From positions 6,532,133-6,596,132 of the forward strand of contig OU342804.1 in assembly GCA_910591455.2 (NCBI GenBank): a DNA stretch of 64,000 nt. The letters are read 5' to 3'. This document shows, piece by piece, positions 47,901 to 60,110 of this stretch (position 1 is its first letter; each line of letters begins with the position of its first letter). Source of the DNA: Pholis gunnellus. Lineage: Eukaryota > Chordata > Actinopteri > Perciformes > Pholidae. The notes under the pieces were generated by a model that was given only the letters and a program-made list of their open reading frames with translations, did no database searches and had not been told where the DNA came from. Position numbers and translations under genes: made by a program.

Positions 47901-49460
47901 AAAACGTGCAAAAATAACTTCAATCTATAAATATATATCTAAAAATGACAAGAAGAAGTTACTGCGGCCAAACTGGTCATATCTGATATACAGTTGAGAC
48001 AGAAATCATGACGTCTGTGTTGTCTGAATGCTTGATGACATTAGAAGAAGAGTGTCGGAGCTTGATGTGGATGGTGACACACAGCAGTGACGGAACATAC
48101 TGCACTTCTCAAAGGGCTTTGAAATATTTATTTTCATCCATTTCCTTAAAACCTGCACCATATACGAATAAATAGATAAATAAAAGAAACTGCAGCCTGG
48201 ACTATGCTCACTGGCTCACTCCCAACTCCTTAAATACTTAAAATTTTAAATAAATAAAATTACTTGTTTGGGCTTTGAAAAAGATTGTGGTTGCGTTTAG
48301 AATAAGTATATTTGTTATGTAAAAAAAGAAAAAGAAAAAACAATGCTTCTTACGTAACTGGCGTTAGTAAAGTGAAGAAGTTGCGTAACTAAACTACAGC
48401 TTTATTTTATGTGTATGTGTTTTCAGTTCATGAAAGTTAATTGTAACATCTTGGTCACCAGAAAAATGTATCCAGAGATTAAACTCAACAAGTTTTTATC
48501 AACATTCTGTGACTTTGCAGGCATGTTTAAAAGATTCTTTTTCTTTCTATTTCAGATTATTACAATATTTGAGGTAGTTATTTCTCTCTTTGTGGGGCTA
48601 TTGGCATTATGAGAAAATAAAGTTAGATGCAGCTCTGATTTTAAATCACGTTTTAGTTTTTGTTGTTTTAAAAAGGTTTTTGACTTATTTATTATAGGCT
48701 ACCTTTACTGTGTGATTACTTATTTATTGTATCTTTACTGTGTGATTACGTAGTTATTGTACTTGTTTTGTCTTTGTTTTTACTAAAGCCTCTTGTTAGT
48801 GTGCACTTTCCACTCTGCTGCTGTAAGCTGCATATTTCCCCGCTGTGGGACTAATGAAGGATTATCTTATTATATCCCGTATATACCTCGACAGGATCGC
48901 AGCATGACTGTGCAAATGAACTAACTAACTCACGATTGAACCAGACAACAATTATAATACCTACTTATCCAGCAGAGAGTTGTTTTAATGATTAGCAAGG
49001 GAACAAAAGAAACAAAAAAGAAACAACCCCCCAGATCAATATACAACAGATTTCAAACAGGATCTTTTCCTCATACTCACCAACAGCAGTCAGATCTAAT
49101 TTGTTCGACATTTTGATCAATGATTATTTATTAAAAGTATGCAATTTACTGCTATTGATGTTCTTTTTAATTGTGATTTTGAAAGATGAAATAGAGAAGA
49201 TTGAGATTATAATATTCTACAATGCAGTTCTAAACATTTTCTTCATTTTTGCGAGTCAGAAATACTTTTAGTTTTTCCTCTCCCGTGATGTATTTCTGGC
49301 TGTGTGACAGCCCACCACCGCTGATGTTTCCAGGAGAAACTCTGGCTCCTGGCCATCCTAAACCTCCACCTCCTCATCCGTCACAGGTGGTGGGGGCTCT
49401 CTCACTAACCCGCTACCTGCCTGGTAAAATGAGGGAGGACGGCCGGAAGCGAGGCAGATA

Positions 49461-49489
49461 AACCCCCCCCCCCCCCCACCCCCCCCCAT
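49461..49489 (+). repeat. Poly-C run
   Basis: A run of C broken by one A (ccccc...acccccccc), similar to the pure C run at 2492-2518. Such runs are often mis-sized in assemblies. Confidence 0.85.
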
Positions 49490-50224
49490 CAAAAAAAGAA
49501 CCTGATGGAAAATCAGCTCAATGGGATTAAAGAGCAGACGGCGAGGAGGAAGCAGGGAAAGCATGTACTCGCTCTCGAATACGTAAACAGTTTGGAAAAG
49601 CTGAAACAACTCCGTGTTAAATGCACTCAGAGGCTCGCTGTCGGCACTCGACTCTGTTCCCATGGAAACACATCCTCTAAACATCTCCAACGCTGCATCG
49701 ACAGCTTTGTGCACTGATGCTGAGCAGCAACGGGGGGGAAGATACGAGCAGATATCATCATATATTACAATGTGAAGAACTTTTACATTTAGCTTTTTTA
49801 TATATAGAATACAGCGCTTTGTTGGCATGAGTTAAACAAAGACAAGTAAAAGCCTTTACACAGCGGGGGTGGGACGGATAAAGGACAGAAAATGCAAAAT
49901 ACTCACCTGCGCATATATTTCATATTTTTTTCAGTAGAAGTTTTGAATCGTTACTAGGACCCTATTGAACCCATGGGCACAACCCACATACTCAGCTCTG
50001 ATGCTCATCCCACAAATGCATGTTCCTTACAAATGTGGCCCCATTTAAAAGGCAAATAAACCGGCTTTCCAACGGTATAAGATTGATTGCCAAGAAGCGT
50101 TGTTACAACAAAGAAATAATCTACCAAACACAAATCTCCTTACTTTTTGTGCTATGTTTATGTGTCTGTCCGTCCATTCATCGCTCAATGTTGTTTTACT
50201 TTTAACTATTAACGTTTTTTAACT

Positions 50225-50336
50225 TTTAACATTTAACAATCATTTTTTTATCATTGTTTACCATTTCTATCTCATTAAAGCACTTTGTAACCTTAAAAAG
50301 TGCTAAATAAATAAAGTTTATTTTTATTATTATGGT
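50225..50336 (+). repeat. Retroelement-tail-like repeat (taaagcactttgtaacc)
   Basis: Contains attaaagcactttgtaacc and gtgctaaataaataaagttt followed by a T/A-rich run, a common fish retroelement 3' end. Confidence 0.5.
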
Positions 50337-50504
50337 GTAATTTTTTAATATGTGCATTCTGCACAATGTGATTGGTCGATGCCTTTATTGGTGATACTGA
50401 AGTTTAGAAACATTTACCTCGTTCACAACAAAAAATGATGTCACTTTTTTGCCGCGTGTCAAAGTATTCATGATCTCATTCAATCTCTACATACTGGTCT
50501 CTAC

Positions 50505-50582
50505 AAAAGGTGAGAAAAAAATGTATATTTAATAATAATATATATATATTATTATTAAATATACATTTTTTTCTCACCTTTT
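50505..50582. repeat. Perfect 78-bp palindrome
   Basis: Two 39-bp arms meet with no spacer at 50543/50544. The left arm begins aaaaggtgagaaaaaaatgt and the right arm ends with its exact complement. The centre is (TA)n. It could be a small inverted-repeat element or an assembly or amplification artefact. Confidence 0.9.
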
Positions 50583-52929
50583 CTTTCGATTCAAAAATGG
50601 CTTTATCGGCATGAAAGTTTAAAAAACACAACTATGCCAACACATCAATAATATTAATATGAATATTAACACAACATTACGATCATTATTTCTCTCACGT
50701 TAAGTCGTGAGGTCTTCAACACTGACAGCCCGTGTCTTTCCTCCGAAGCCACTCATAATGAACGTAAACAACAAACATGCCTGTTGTTAGCACTCATAAA
50801 TATAACAAAAGTGTTCCTAAAATACATCAGCCATCGATGCTTTAATTGCATTTAAAGCCTTTTCTTTAAGTGGATTCACTGCCGTGTTGCAACCTTCTAA
50901 TGAAGCTCTAGCGTAAGTTCAGACAGGAAGACAATACTCTTGCATGCCTAAGCCCATAGCTTATTTACCATACATCTGCCATCACTCCTCATGCAGGCAC
51001 ACTCATTATTTCCTTGTTGTTATTGTTCGGGGCTGTCAATCATATCAGCTGTCTAGATCAGCTGGTCTCTCTAGCCAATAGCACAACGACACAAGGACAT
51101 CGTTAGCCTATCATGTTGCTGCTGTGTCTCTTAAATATGATTGTCTCTACCTTCAGTTCATTCAAGCTGCTGTTACGCAACCCTCCACCTCCCCATCTCC
51201 ACCCAATCTTCATCAGATTCATCAACTTCATCAACTCATCATTCTGTCAACCTCATCAGCCACCATCACCCCCAGTGTCTGGGCTCCACGGGGGGATTTA
51301 TATTGTTGCCGCTCAGGGCAATCACAACTCGATCACAAATCTCCTCGTTGAGTTCAAGCGCCAAAGAACTTCTGTGTAACCCATTAACGCAGCATCTGTC
51401 ATAATAAATGTTAACTACTAATCATTCACTTGTCTCTCCTGATTGAAATGCTGTTATGGTTTTTATCTCATACTATGTTCAAGGATATGGTTATTTATGG
51501 TAACTGGTATCTTTTCTCCTGACATCTGGGGCGAAACATCCTGACATAATGTCTTTATCTCTCTCTCTCTACGTTATCTAAAACAGTCAATCCAACTGCA
51601 GCCAATTTCTTAACACACTTTAAGTAAAACCTTTCAGGAAACTGACAGTTTGACATTCACATTCTGTCCTTGAGTTTTTTTTTTTAATTAGGGCACAACT
51701 TTGCCCTATTCAAAAAAAGCTTAGCTCAATCCATTAGTAATACAATGAGGGAAATGCTGACAGTGCTGAGTCATTGTTTCTGAGGGCAGAAACAGGAGGG
51801 GACAGTTAATACATATTGTTCAGGAGGTGAAGTGGGCAGGATTTCACTGTTAACTTTTCCCTCCTCGCTGTCTGGGAGGAGAGGAGGGATTAGTCTGAAA
51901 TTAAACACTTTTCTGACTGCAGCTTTCCTTGGTTTTCTGTTTTTATTCTTAGCAGCAGTGAACACAGTTTTTAGTTTCACTTCCAATTTTTGGTGACATC
52001 CAGCCTTTGTTCTTATGGAGTTGGAATGCACTTTTTATAAATCGCTTTGGAGAAAAGCCCAGGCTGGATTATCAACCGGGCGACTTGGGCAACTTCCCCC
52101 GAGATCCCAGACCCTTAATACATCTGAATCCCAACAGCAGCACTTTACAGGTGTAGTTCACCTGCAAGAAGTCACTGAAATAGATGCAAAACAGACATTC
52201 TTGAAACCCAAAGCTCGCATGTCTCTCTGTGATGTCGTAAAGTGAAACAGCTGCAGCACGTTTATTTTGTGGCCCTGCAGTTGTGTTTTAATGGAGCGCA
52301 CGTGGTTGTTTTTGACAGCCATTATCGGAGCAAACATCTGGAGCCAGACGCATAAAACTCACTTGATTCACGACTAAAATTCTGTGTACACACAAAGACA
52401 TCACATTTATAAAACCATGTGAACGCCTGGTCTGATGTATGCGTGGGGTGAGCATTCACTGCACACTATTCTTTTGTAGATACCTGTTTATGTGTTGGAA
52501 ATGGCATACAGTCATTTATACATCTGGCCCCCCGGAGTCACGGGAAAGGACAAGAGTTGATGATGCACCTGTGCACAGAGCATGTAGTTTTGATCAAAAG
52601 TGTCAGTTTTAGTTAACGGCATGACCACAAAATAGGAGTAGAATGGACATTCCCATTCAAATCAATGTAGCAGGATGGTCAGAGTGGCGGCCATTTTTCA
52701 TGTGCACTGTTGTAGCGGGCTAACTTCTGTATGAAAACTAAACTGATTTACGGGAAGTCTTGGACTTTTTAAAGTGAGGTTTTACAGTAACGACTAAAAC
52801 GAGCAGTGGAATAGTAACTATGAAGCGTTGAGAGTTGAGTAAATGTGTAACATTTGACAACTTAATGCTTCATCCACACATTGCTATCAACAGATGAGTG
52901 AAAACTTTGTTCAGGCCATTGTTGTAACC

Positions 52930-53007
52930 AGTGTAGCATTAGAGCATGGTGGAGTTAGCTGGCTAGTTAGCTAGCTTGCTAATTCCACCATGCTTTAATG
53001 CTACACT
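52930..53007. repeat. Imperfect hairpin, 30-bp arms
   Basis: Left arm agtgtagcattagagcatgg... (52930-52959) pairs with the right arm 52978-53007 with two mismatches. The 18-base loop is rich in tagctagc. No coding capacity. Confidence 0.8.
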
Positions 53008-53647
53008 GAGAGCAGCATCAGCTCTCAACAGTCTGCAGACGCCTCTCAGGTGTGAAGTGCGAGCGGTGGGTTTATTTAACAACGAACTGCAGCAGTGGAT
53101 GTCCGTCTGACAGACTTTTACAAGCACCCTAAGATGTCTCGTCTAGCTGGCTCATCTCAAAGAGAGTCTTTGTTAACAGATGCTGCTCTCATTAAGCTAA
53201 GCTGTTAAAATAAATACAGTTATATTTGGGTTCACATCAGAACAGTATTAGCTGACCCATCAAACTCACACTTGGCTTCATCCATTTTTAGTAATCGACA
53301 GATGAGAGAGCAAAGCTTTCGTTGTTGTTCTTGTGTAACTTCAGGGTACCACATTTAGTTTTACAGCCCAGAGACTGTAGATCAGTGGAGACAACACCGT
53401 CTGCAGCTGACCTTGTTGTGATGTGTTGATGTTGAAGAGCAGCGTTTTACTTTGATACAGCAATTTACACTTCTTGCTTTTATACACATGCTTGCCCTTC
53501 AGCTTGTTCTTGCTCTTATTGTTTTATGACTGCTGCCACCTTACTTATATATCTTATGTCTTTCCTCCCTTTTCCCCAACTTGGCCATTAATATTCATCT
53601 TTTGACTTTTTGTCAGGTCGCAATCCTTCTTACATGACTTAGGAGCA

Positions 53648-53740
53648 CAGACTGTATATAAGAAGTGGACGTAGTCATTGTGACGTCACCCATTGATTTG
53701 TAGATTGATGAGTTCGCCGTCGCCATGTTTCTTTTTTCCA
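53648..53740 (-). mobile_element. hAT-like MITE copy 13 (end fragment)
   Basis: Starts CAGACTGTATATAAGAAG and includes a perfect CRE (gtgacgtcaccc) and cgtcgccatg, then breaks off in a poly-T/poly-A stretch. Confidence 0.75.
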
Positions 53741-53914
53741 AAAAATCACAAAATAACTGAAAGAAATATACAGTATTTAGCCTAAAACTGACAAAATGCT
53801 TGTTGCAGAAGTAACATTAGACATTACGTGTCAGGATCAACAGTTCTCCCATTCGTCCTGCTGATGGCTCACTTCTTATTGCCAGCTGTATTCTCAGTTC
53901 TTTGGTCCGGCAGC

Positions 53915-54010
53915 TTATAAATACCTAGTTCTATTAAAAAAAACATTATTTTTTAAATCTTTTTTTACAATGTTGGCAGTACATCCCAACACAGAGCAGC
54001 TTTTAGGCAT
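53915..54010 (-). pseudogene. Orphan THAP-domain start fragment
   Basis: From an ATG at 54010 the minus strand reads MPKSCSVLGCTAN and about 18 further residues before a stop. MPKxC-x4-C is the hallmark start of THAP zinc-binding domains (C2CH). The later Cys and His, and the AVPTIF-like block, are absent. It could be the first exon of a THAP gene, or a fragment from a THAP-carrying transposon. With no partner exon seen, a relic is more likely. Confidence 0.42.
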
Positions 54011-55785
54011 TTTTCTGCTGTTGGCTGGCAGACGAAACTCACAAGAAGGAACCTTCACACAGTGCAAAATCGATGGAGAGCGGTGAATTGTTTTCACCTC
54101 CAGTGTGAGCAGAACTTAGCTGCTCTCTGTCTCTATGTTCACAAACATTTTCAAGTCTAAATACGATAGCAATATAATCAAAGCTTAAAAACTACAGTGT
54201 GTAGATGCTTTTCCTGTTATTATACATTACATTTCGGCTCCAGCTCTACCATTAAGCCTTCACTGGTAAACTTTATTTATTAGAGCCAACAGATCTTGAA
54301 AATTAAACAAAACACTGTTTATTTCATTGACTTTATTGACAAGTGAAGGACAAGTGAGTCCTCATGGGAGAGCTCTTGCATCCTTGCTGTCAAACTCCCG
54401 TCTTCCTACTGAGGGTAAATAATGAGTGAACATTACTTTACCCAGCCATCGCCTCATCACACCTTTGCTCTATCTCCAGAATCATCTGACAGAATGATTA
54501 CACCCGTGTTAATACAGCAGATAAATTATTCAGACACGTGCCAGCGGGGAGATGTCAGAGGTTGGGACAGGTTGCATCAGGTAATCACACTGGAAAAAGA
54601 AAACGTTGGAGACGAGATTACTTCCATCGGTGTCAAACAGCTCAACGATGATGTGCGTTGATCGTGACTCCGACTCAAGTGTTCAACGAGCTGTCGGCAG
54701 TCGTTTAGAATGATCTGTAAAAAACACATCCCACAGATTTCACGCTGAAAGATAAATCAGGAGGTGACAGCCAAAGCACAGACATTTATATTTAAATTTG
54801 ACTTACAGATCCTTTTTACTCCATGATAAAGCTCCGGAAGGCCACATTTTACAGGAGTTATTGTCTCGTGACAGTTGAAGGGAAAATCTCCCGTATTTCT
54901 TTGGAAGTTTCCCCAGAAATTGTATATCATGATGAAGGTCAATCCGCCAAACAGTTCCCCCGAATAGACCTTATTCTTTGCCTGAAACAAGGCGGTTCTG
55001 CATTTGGTAATCTTGCTTAAATTTTAGAGCAGAAATGCGATTTCTTTGCTCAGCGTCTCCAACTTTATCCCCCTGTACCTGCCAAAAAAAACAAACAATA
55101 GCTTTTTAAAAAGCGGTTATTCATTTGTTATATTTTTTAAGGAGTGGTAGTAACCATCTAGATTCTCAATATGTGATCAGTTCATCCAAATAATAACCAT
55201 TTGGAAGCTGGAGCTGATGTTTTTGTAGCTGTGAGGAGCTGCCAGCTATGTGAGACCAGCTGGTGGGCGTACAAAAAGCACATATATTGACAGTGTTTTT
55301 GTAACTGTTGCCATTATGTGTTGTATTATATATGTCTTATCTACATAATTTGTATGACACATTTGTGTTCCTAACACTAATGTCATAATTGAGAATGTAT
55401 TTAAGTTGCATTTGTTATTTACCCATTATTTCATTTAGTATAAAATGAATAGTGCTATTATTTTGAAGTCTCAGCTCAAGTCTCCAAACAACTAATCGGT
55501 TTTATTTTAGTCGCCAGCATCGATGATTGCTGGTTCAAAATGAAAAGCAGCTTTTCTCTGAAATCAAAGAGGTAAATGATCACAATTGATAACAAGATTA
55601 TATGAACCCCATTTTAATTTGCTGCATTTCTTTTTTGATAGACGAAGCGTACTATGAGCCACATCCTGTCTTGCTAGAAGTAGGTTTGGACAGTAATCCA
55701 GGTGTTTGATAATCTGTAGGCCGCTCAGTCGGGTTTTCTTTCCACTTGTTGCCATAAACATGAAAATCTTTGGTCACCTTCCAGC

Positions 55786-56287
55786 CAGGCGGCAGCCTCC
55801 AGTTCTGCCAAGTGAAGCCGATGCTGAAGTGTCTCAAAGCTGCATTCTCTCTAGTGTCCATCAGGGGGCGACTCCTCTGGTTGTATAGAAGTCTATGAGA
55901 AAATGACTCTACTTCTCTCTTGATTTATTACCTCAGTAAACATTGTAAACATGAGTTTATGGCCTCAATCTCTAGTTTCAAGTCTTCTTCAATACAGCAT
56001 GATGTTCATTTAGTAAATGATGGTCCATTTAGAGTCAAACAGACCATAAAGCAGGGTATGCTTTAGGGCGGGGCTTATTGTGATTGACAGGTCTCTACCA
56101 GAGACGTATACGGTGTCTCTACGTGACTCCTCCTCATTCCAAATATGGTCACTTACGTTTATTGGTTGCGAAAACAACCCATAACCAAGATGGCGAGGGC
56201 GAAATCGCCAAACTCTCGGCTTCAAAATGTCCACAAACCAATGGGTGACGTCACCATGACTACGTCCACTCCTTATACAGTCAATGT
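55786..56287 (+). mobile_element. hAT-like MITE copy 14, near full length
   Basis: About 502 bp from CAGGCGGCAGCCTCC to cttatacagtcaatg. It carries all motifs: CTCF-like CCATCAGGGGGCGAC at 55858-55872, GC box gggcggggc, AAGATGGCG at 56187-56195 and CRE TGACGTCA at 56246-56253. It is the best reference copy in the window. Confidence 0.88.
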
Positions 56288-56443
56288 TCTCAGTCTCTGA
56301 TGTTTTGTTCTTCATCCAAAAGCTCAGCTGGTTTCTCCAATGTTTGTTTTGTGGAACCTCATGAATGACGACGCTTTCCTCCTCCGTGTCCGTTCAGTCC
56401 GGTACGAGCAGCAGCTGCAGTTTGATGAGTGGCGTCGTTTGAC

Positions 56444-56480
56444 TGTTTACGTGATGTTTTTTACCAACATCACGTAAACA
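56444..56480. repeat. Perfect 15-bp stem with 7-base loop
   Basis: TGTTTACGTGATGTT at 56444-56458 is exactly complementary to 56466-56480, with loop ttttacc. It lies about 160 bases after MITE copy 14. Confidence 0.85.
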
Positions 56481-57470
56481 TTCGTTGCCTCGAATGTAAA
56501 GCAGGAAGACCAAACTATGTTCTGCTCTTTGGGGATTTTTCTTCCCCTTGAATCTGTCGTTATTTCAAGTAAAATAACAGAAGTATGCCAGCACTCATTC
56601 AACGTCAGAATAACCTTCTCCAACTTTAATATATTTTCTATAATTGCTAGGCAAGAATAGGCTGCACCACATAGTTCAAGCGGCCAGTAAGATCATCGAG
56701 TGTTACAATAGCTGATCAGCCTCGCTCGACATCTCAAAGACAAGTCATTTTAAAGCGTCTTCTATACGCTCGAATCATCTCCTCTCAGCCAAAGACCACA
56801 TCCAAAGGCTGATGACCAGTGTTTCTTATCAAATTGGCTGATGATGTATCCATGTTGTAATGCTGCCACTTGACTGTCTAGTGTTTTATTATATATTCTG
56901 TCTGGTGTTCAAGTCTGTGTGGGCTTTGTTTCACCCTGGACCCTGAAAGTTAAATATGAAGTTTAAAAACAATTTATTTTGTGAGGTATGAAGTATAAGA
57001 GGCAGATTTTAGAGAAAATTACAACACTTCACATCACAGCAACGATCGATCATATAGACCTGTTTCTCCTTTAACAGCTCTTAAACCTCAAAAAGTTCTC
57101 ATTCTCGGCACATATTAAAGTGAAATCACGATAATATGATTATAATAGTAATACTCGTTAACCGGTGAGGTTGGAAGGAGATTTTTTTTTATAAAATGTT
57201 ATGTTTCTATGTAAAAAACATCTTTTTAATGATTGTAACAGTGAATAAAGAGGAACAGTGTTGATTAAGTAATTTAATTATCTTCTGTCTGGATCTCCAG
57301 GTGATGTGTTGTTCACTTTAACACTTCAGCTTCTTTATCTTTATCTTTTTAATCAGTTTTCACTGATGAATCAGTTTAACATCCTGGATTTATCACATAT
57401 TGTAGATCCCCAACAATGCCAACAGAAAAAAATATGTACTCACTTATATTGGATTGAGGGAATAGCATAG

Positions 57471-57518
57471 CAGCAGTAGTAGTAGTAGTAGTACTTGTAG
57501 TAGTAGTACTAGTAGTAT
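57471..57518 (+). repeat. (AGT)n microsatellite
   Basis: About 16 imperfect AGT triplets with a few substitutions, including acttgt and actagt. Confidence 0.85.
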
Positions 57519-58492
57519 AGAACAACCCTCCATGGTAGTGTCAGAGTGGACACAGATGGTAATAATTCCATAGTTATTTAACTTTTTGCACTGCCTCCAA
57601 CTGTTCTCACGTCTTCCAAATACGCCTCTAGTACAATTATACATGTTTTAAAGTGTGTGTATAGATGCAGTACTAAACCAGGCTGTGACACCAGAGACTG
57701 CAACTCAAAACGTAAAGTATAAGTATAAAGTCCTCAGTCTGTCCATTCAGGATATTGAAGGCAGAACAAACCAAAATAAAGCCACGAAATCCATTTAAAT
57801 CCATTTCCACCCAGACAATAGAAGCAGGTTTTAGAGAATGGATGAAAGAAGATTTAATTTGATTGTTATTGTTGTTTTCTGTCTGCAAAGAAGAAAAAAA
57901 TCCCACACAAACACGGTTGCTTCTCAGAATACTAACACACAAACCAAACCAATGAAAGGGCGCTGCTAATACATACCTGCAACCTTATTTTAATTTTAAT
58001 CAATTTTATTTATGAGATCGGCACCACAATGCCACATCGTCACGACTTCATATTTCCCGATACATCAAGCCAGGTGCCCCAGATTTAATGGAATTTCCAA
58101 TTTAAGGCTATTCTTCAGGGCAGTAATGGACGCCGTTTGAGAAATCACAACCTCATTAGTTCAACACATTATGGAGCTGAGTGCTGCCAGGTGAGCTAAA
58201 GAGGCTTATAGGCCGCTGGGCTCTGCATTACCTGCAAGCTCCGGCATTAAAATGACTCTCATGCCCACCTGGACCCTGTCGAGCGTGAGCCTCCGCTGTA
58301 TTTACTCTCATTTATGTTGTAGCCTTGCACCTTTTTTATTTAACTCCACACACTCAAGTTTTTCACCAGCGAAATCCATCCGTTCCAGTGCAGATTAAAC
58401 ATTCTGCGTCAGAAAAACACTCACTCAGTCCTGATGTGTCCTCTGGAAAAGAAATAAAACAACAACATTCAGCCTGGTTTCTCACAGTGGTG

Positions 58493-58705
58493 CAATGTCA
58501 ATAAGTATATTTACCCAAGTAATGTACTGAAGTAGAAAGTCAAGATGCTTTACTTGAGTATTTACAATTGTGGTTCACTCGTTAGCAACTTCCATCATCG
58601 ATTTCAGACTCAGCCATGTTTTCTTCCGGAGCTGATGATTTTACAGAGTATTAATACACTATGTGGTGTTACTGAGTACTTCTTCCACCACTGAATGTAA
58701 CACAG
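58493..58705 (-). repeat. Fish interspersed repeat, inverted and diverged copy
   Basis: Ends gagtacttcttccaccactg, the reverse complement of the start of the 40912 copy. The interior is diverged and interrupted by an insertion around 58570-58650. Confidence 0.55.
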
Positions 58706-58867
58706 ACTTACATCATCCCCTGGGTCCCATGAATATTGATACATGTGGGATGTCCATGTTTCAATGTGTGTTTGAGGATCATTATCACCTGGATTAGAAT
58801 CTGATAAATTAGTTTCTCAGTTTAGACGTGAAAAGTTTTTTACATTCTGGAGTTCTGGGTAGTTTTC

Positions 58868-58966
58868 AAACACACACACACACACACACACACTCACACA
58901 CACTCACACACAGACACACACACACACACACAGACACACACACACGCACACAGACACACACAGACT
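58868..58966 (+). repeat. (CA)n microsatellite
   Basis: CA repeat broken by cactca, cagaca and cacgca variants. A GT-rich run follows at about 59062-59156, so the two could pair as a long imperfect hairpin. Confidence 0.9.
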
Positions 58967-59274
58967 GGTTTGGACTGGCAAAAGGATTTGATATGAACAA
59001 GGATTCCTGTTCACTTCGTCGCCATGGAAACAAGATGTGGAGAGTCTACCTATCCGTCTGCAGCTGTGTGTGTGTCTGCATGTTAAAGTAGCGTTGAGTG
59101 TGTGTGTGTGTGTTTGCATGTTTAAGTAGTGTTGAGTGTGTGTGTGTGTGTGTGTTACTGTCTTTCTTTCTTTCTTGCCTGTCAATCACTTTTAAATATA
59201 TAATTCGATGCATTTTGATGAATCTGTCCGTTGATCTGTGATGATGTCCAGTCCTGTCTCGCTGACCACCCGTC

Positions 59275-59540
59275 TCTCTGTCCGTCTGTCTGTCTCTCTG
59301 TCCGTCTGTCCGTCTGTCTCTCCGTCTGTCTGTCTGTCTGTATGTCAGTCCGTCCGTCCGTCTCTCCGTCTGTCTGTCAGTCCATCTGTCTCTCTCTCTG
59401 TCTCTCTCTCCGTCTCTCCGTCTGTCTGTCTGTCTGTCTCTCCGTCTGTCTGTCTGTCTGTCTGTCTGTCTGTATGTCAGTCCGTCCGTCCGTCTGTCTG
59501 TCTCTCTGTCTGTCTCTCTGTCTGTCTGCCTCTTACTCTC
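59275..59540 (+). repeat. (TCTG)n / (TCCG)n microsatellite
   Basis: A 265-base tetranucleotide array mixing gtct, gtcc and ctct units. A tatgtcagtccgtccgtccg block occurs twice (about 59341 and 59471), which suggests an internal duplication of about 130 bp. Open frames here are artefacts. Confidence 0.9.
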
Positions 59541-59796
59541 CTGTGTCTCTTTGTGTGGCAGAGCTGAAGAGTTTTCACACTTTATTCAACACCTCTTGTG
59601 GAGCGGAGGCCTGACACTTGAGGTGAATTAAGTTAGAAAAATAGTACTCGTGTTGAAAAAGCTGCAATTTGTTTTATTAATGAACTCGCTCGTCTCCAGC
59701 TGACGGCACTCAGTCAGTCCTCAACATGGAGTACAGGCTGTAATGTCTCACTCTGACATTCAGTGTTATGCCAGATTAGAACAAAGAAGAATAATG

Positions 59797-60110
59797 ATAA
59801 TAATAACAAGAAGAAGAACTTTATTCATATAGCACCTTTGCGACAGAGTTTACAAAGTGCTTTGACAGACGAAGCAAAAGCAGGTTTCTCAGAAGACAAC
59901 ACAACAGAAAGCAAAACAAAAGCAAGACAACAATACATATGAAAATAATAAAGTCAATAAAAAAGACAATAAAAGGAATAGAGAGACTTCACATGAAAGC
60001 AAGTCTATAAAACTGGGTTTTGAGAAGAGATTTATTAAGTCTTATCTCCTCAGATTGTTCTGAAAAAGCTTTTTTAAAAGCCTTTAGATTTAAAGGAATA
60101 CTTCACCCTT
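59797..60110 (+). repeat. Fish interspersed repeat (aactttattcatatagcacc type)
   Basis: Contains aactttattcatatagcacc, tttacaaagtgctttgacag and tataaaactgggttttgaga. This combination is familiar as a dispersed fish repeat. No coding capacity. Confidence 0.6.

Larger units (their letters stand above)
42870..53647. other. Gene-free region with repeats and palindromes
   Basis: Holds a retroelement-tail repeat (42926), MITE copy 12, a possible exon pair at 43506-43897, poly-C at 49461-49489, the perfect palindrome at 50505-50582 and a hairpin at 52930-53007. The frame 47397-47825 (142 codons) has no recognisable domain. About 51000-51440 is an unassigned block, possibly repetitive. Confidence 0.55.

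Noticed and set aside
56010..56315. 101-codon minus-strand frame
   Set aside because: It lies within MITE copy 14, a non-coding element. Similar frames recur in other copies by shared sequence.
59231..59614. 127-codon Cys/Leu/Ser-rich frame
   Set aside because: Translation of the TCTG/TCCG microsatellite, with no real protein features.
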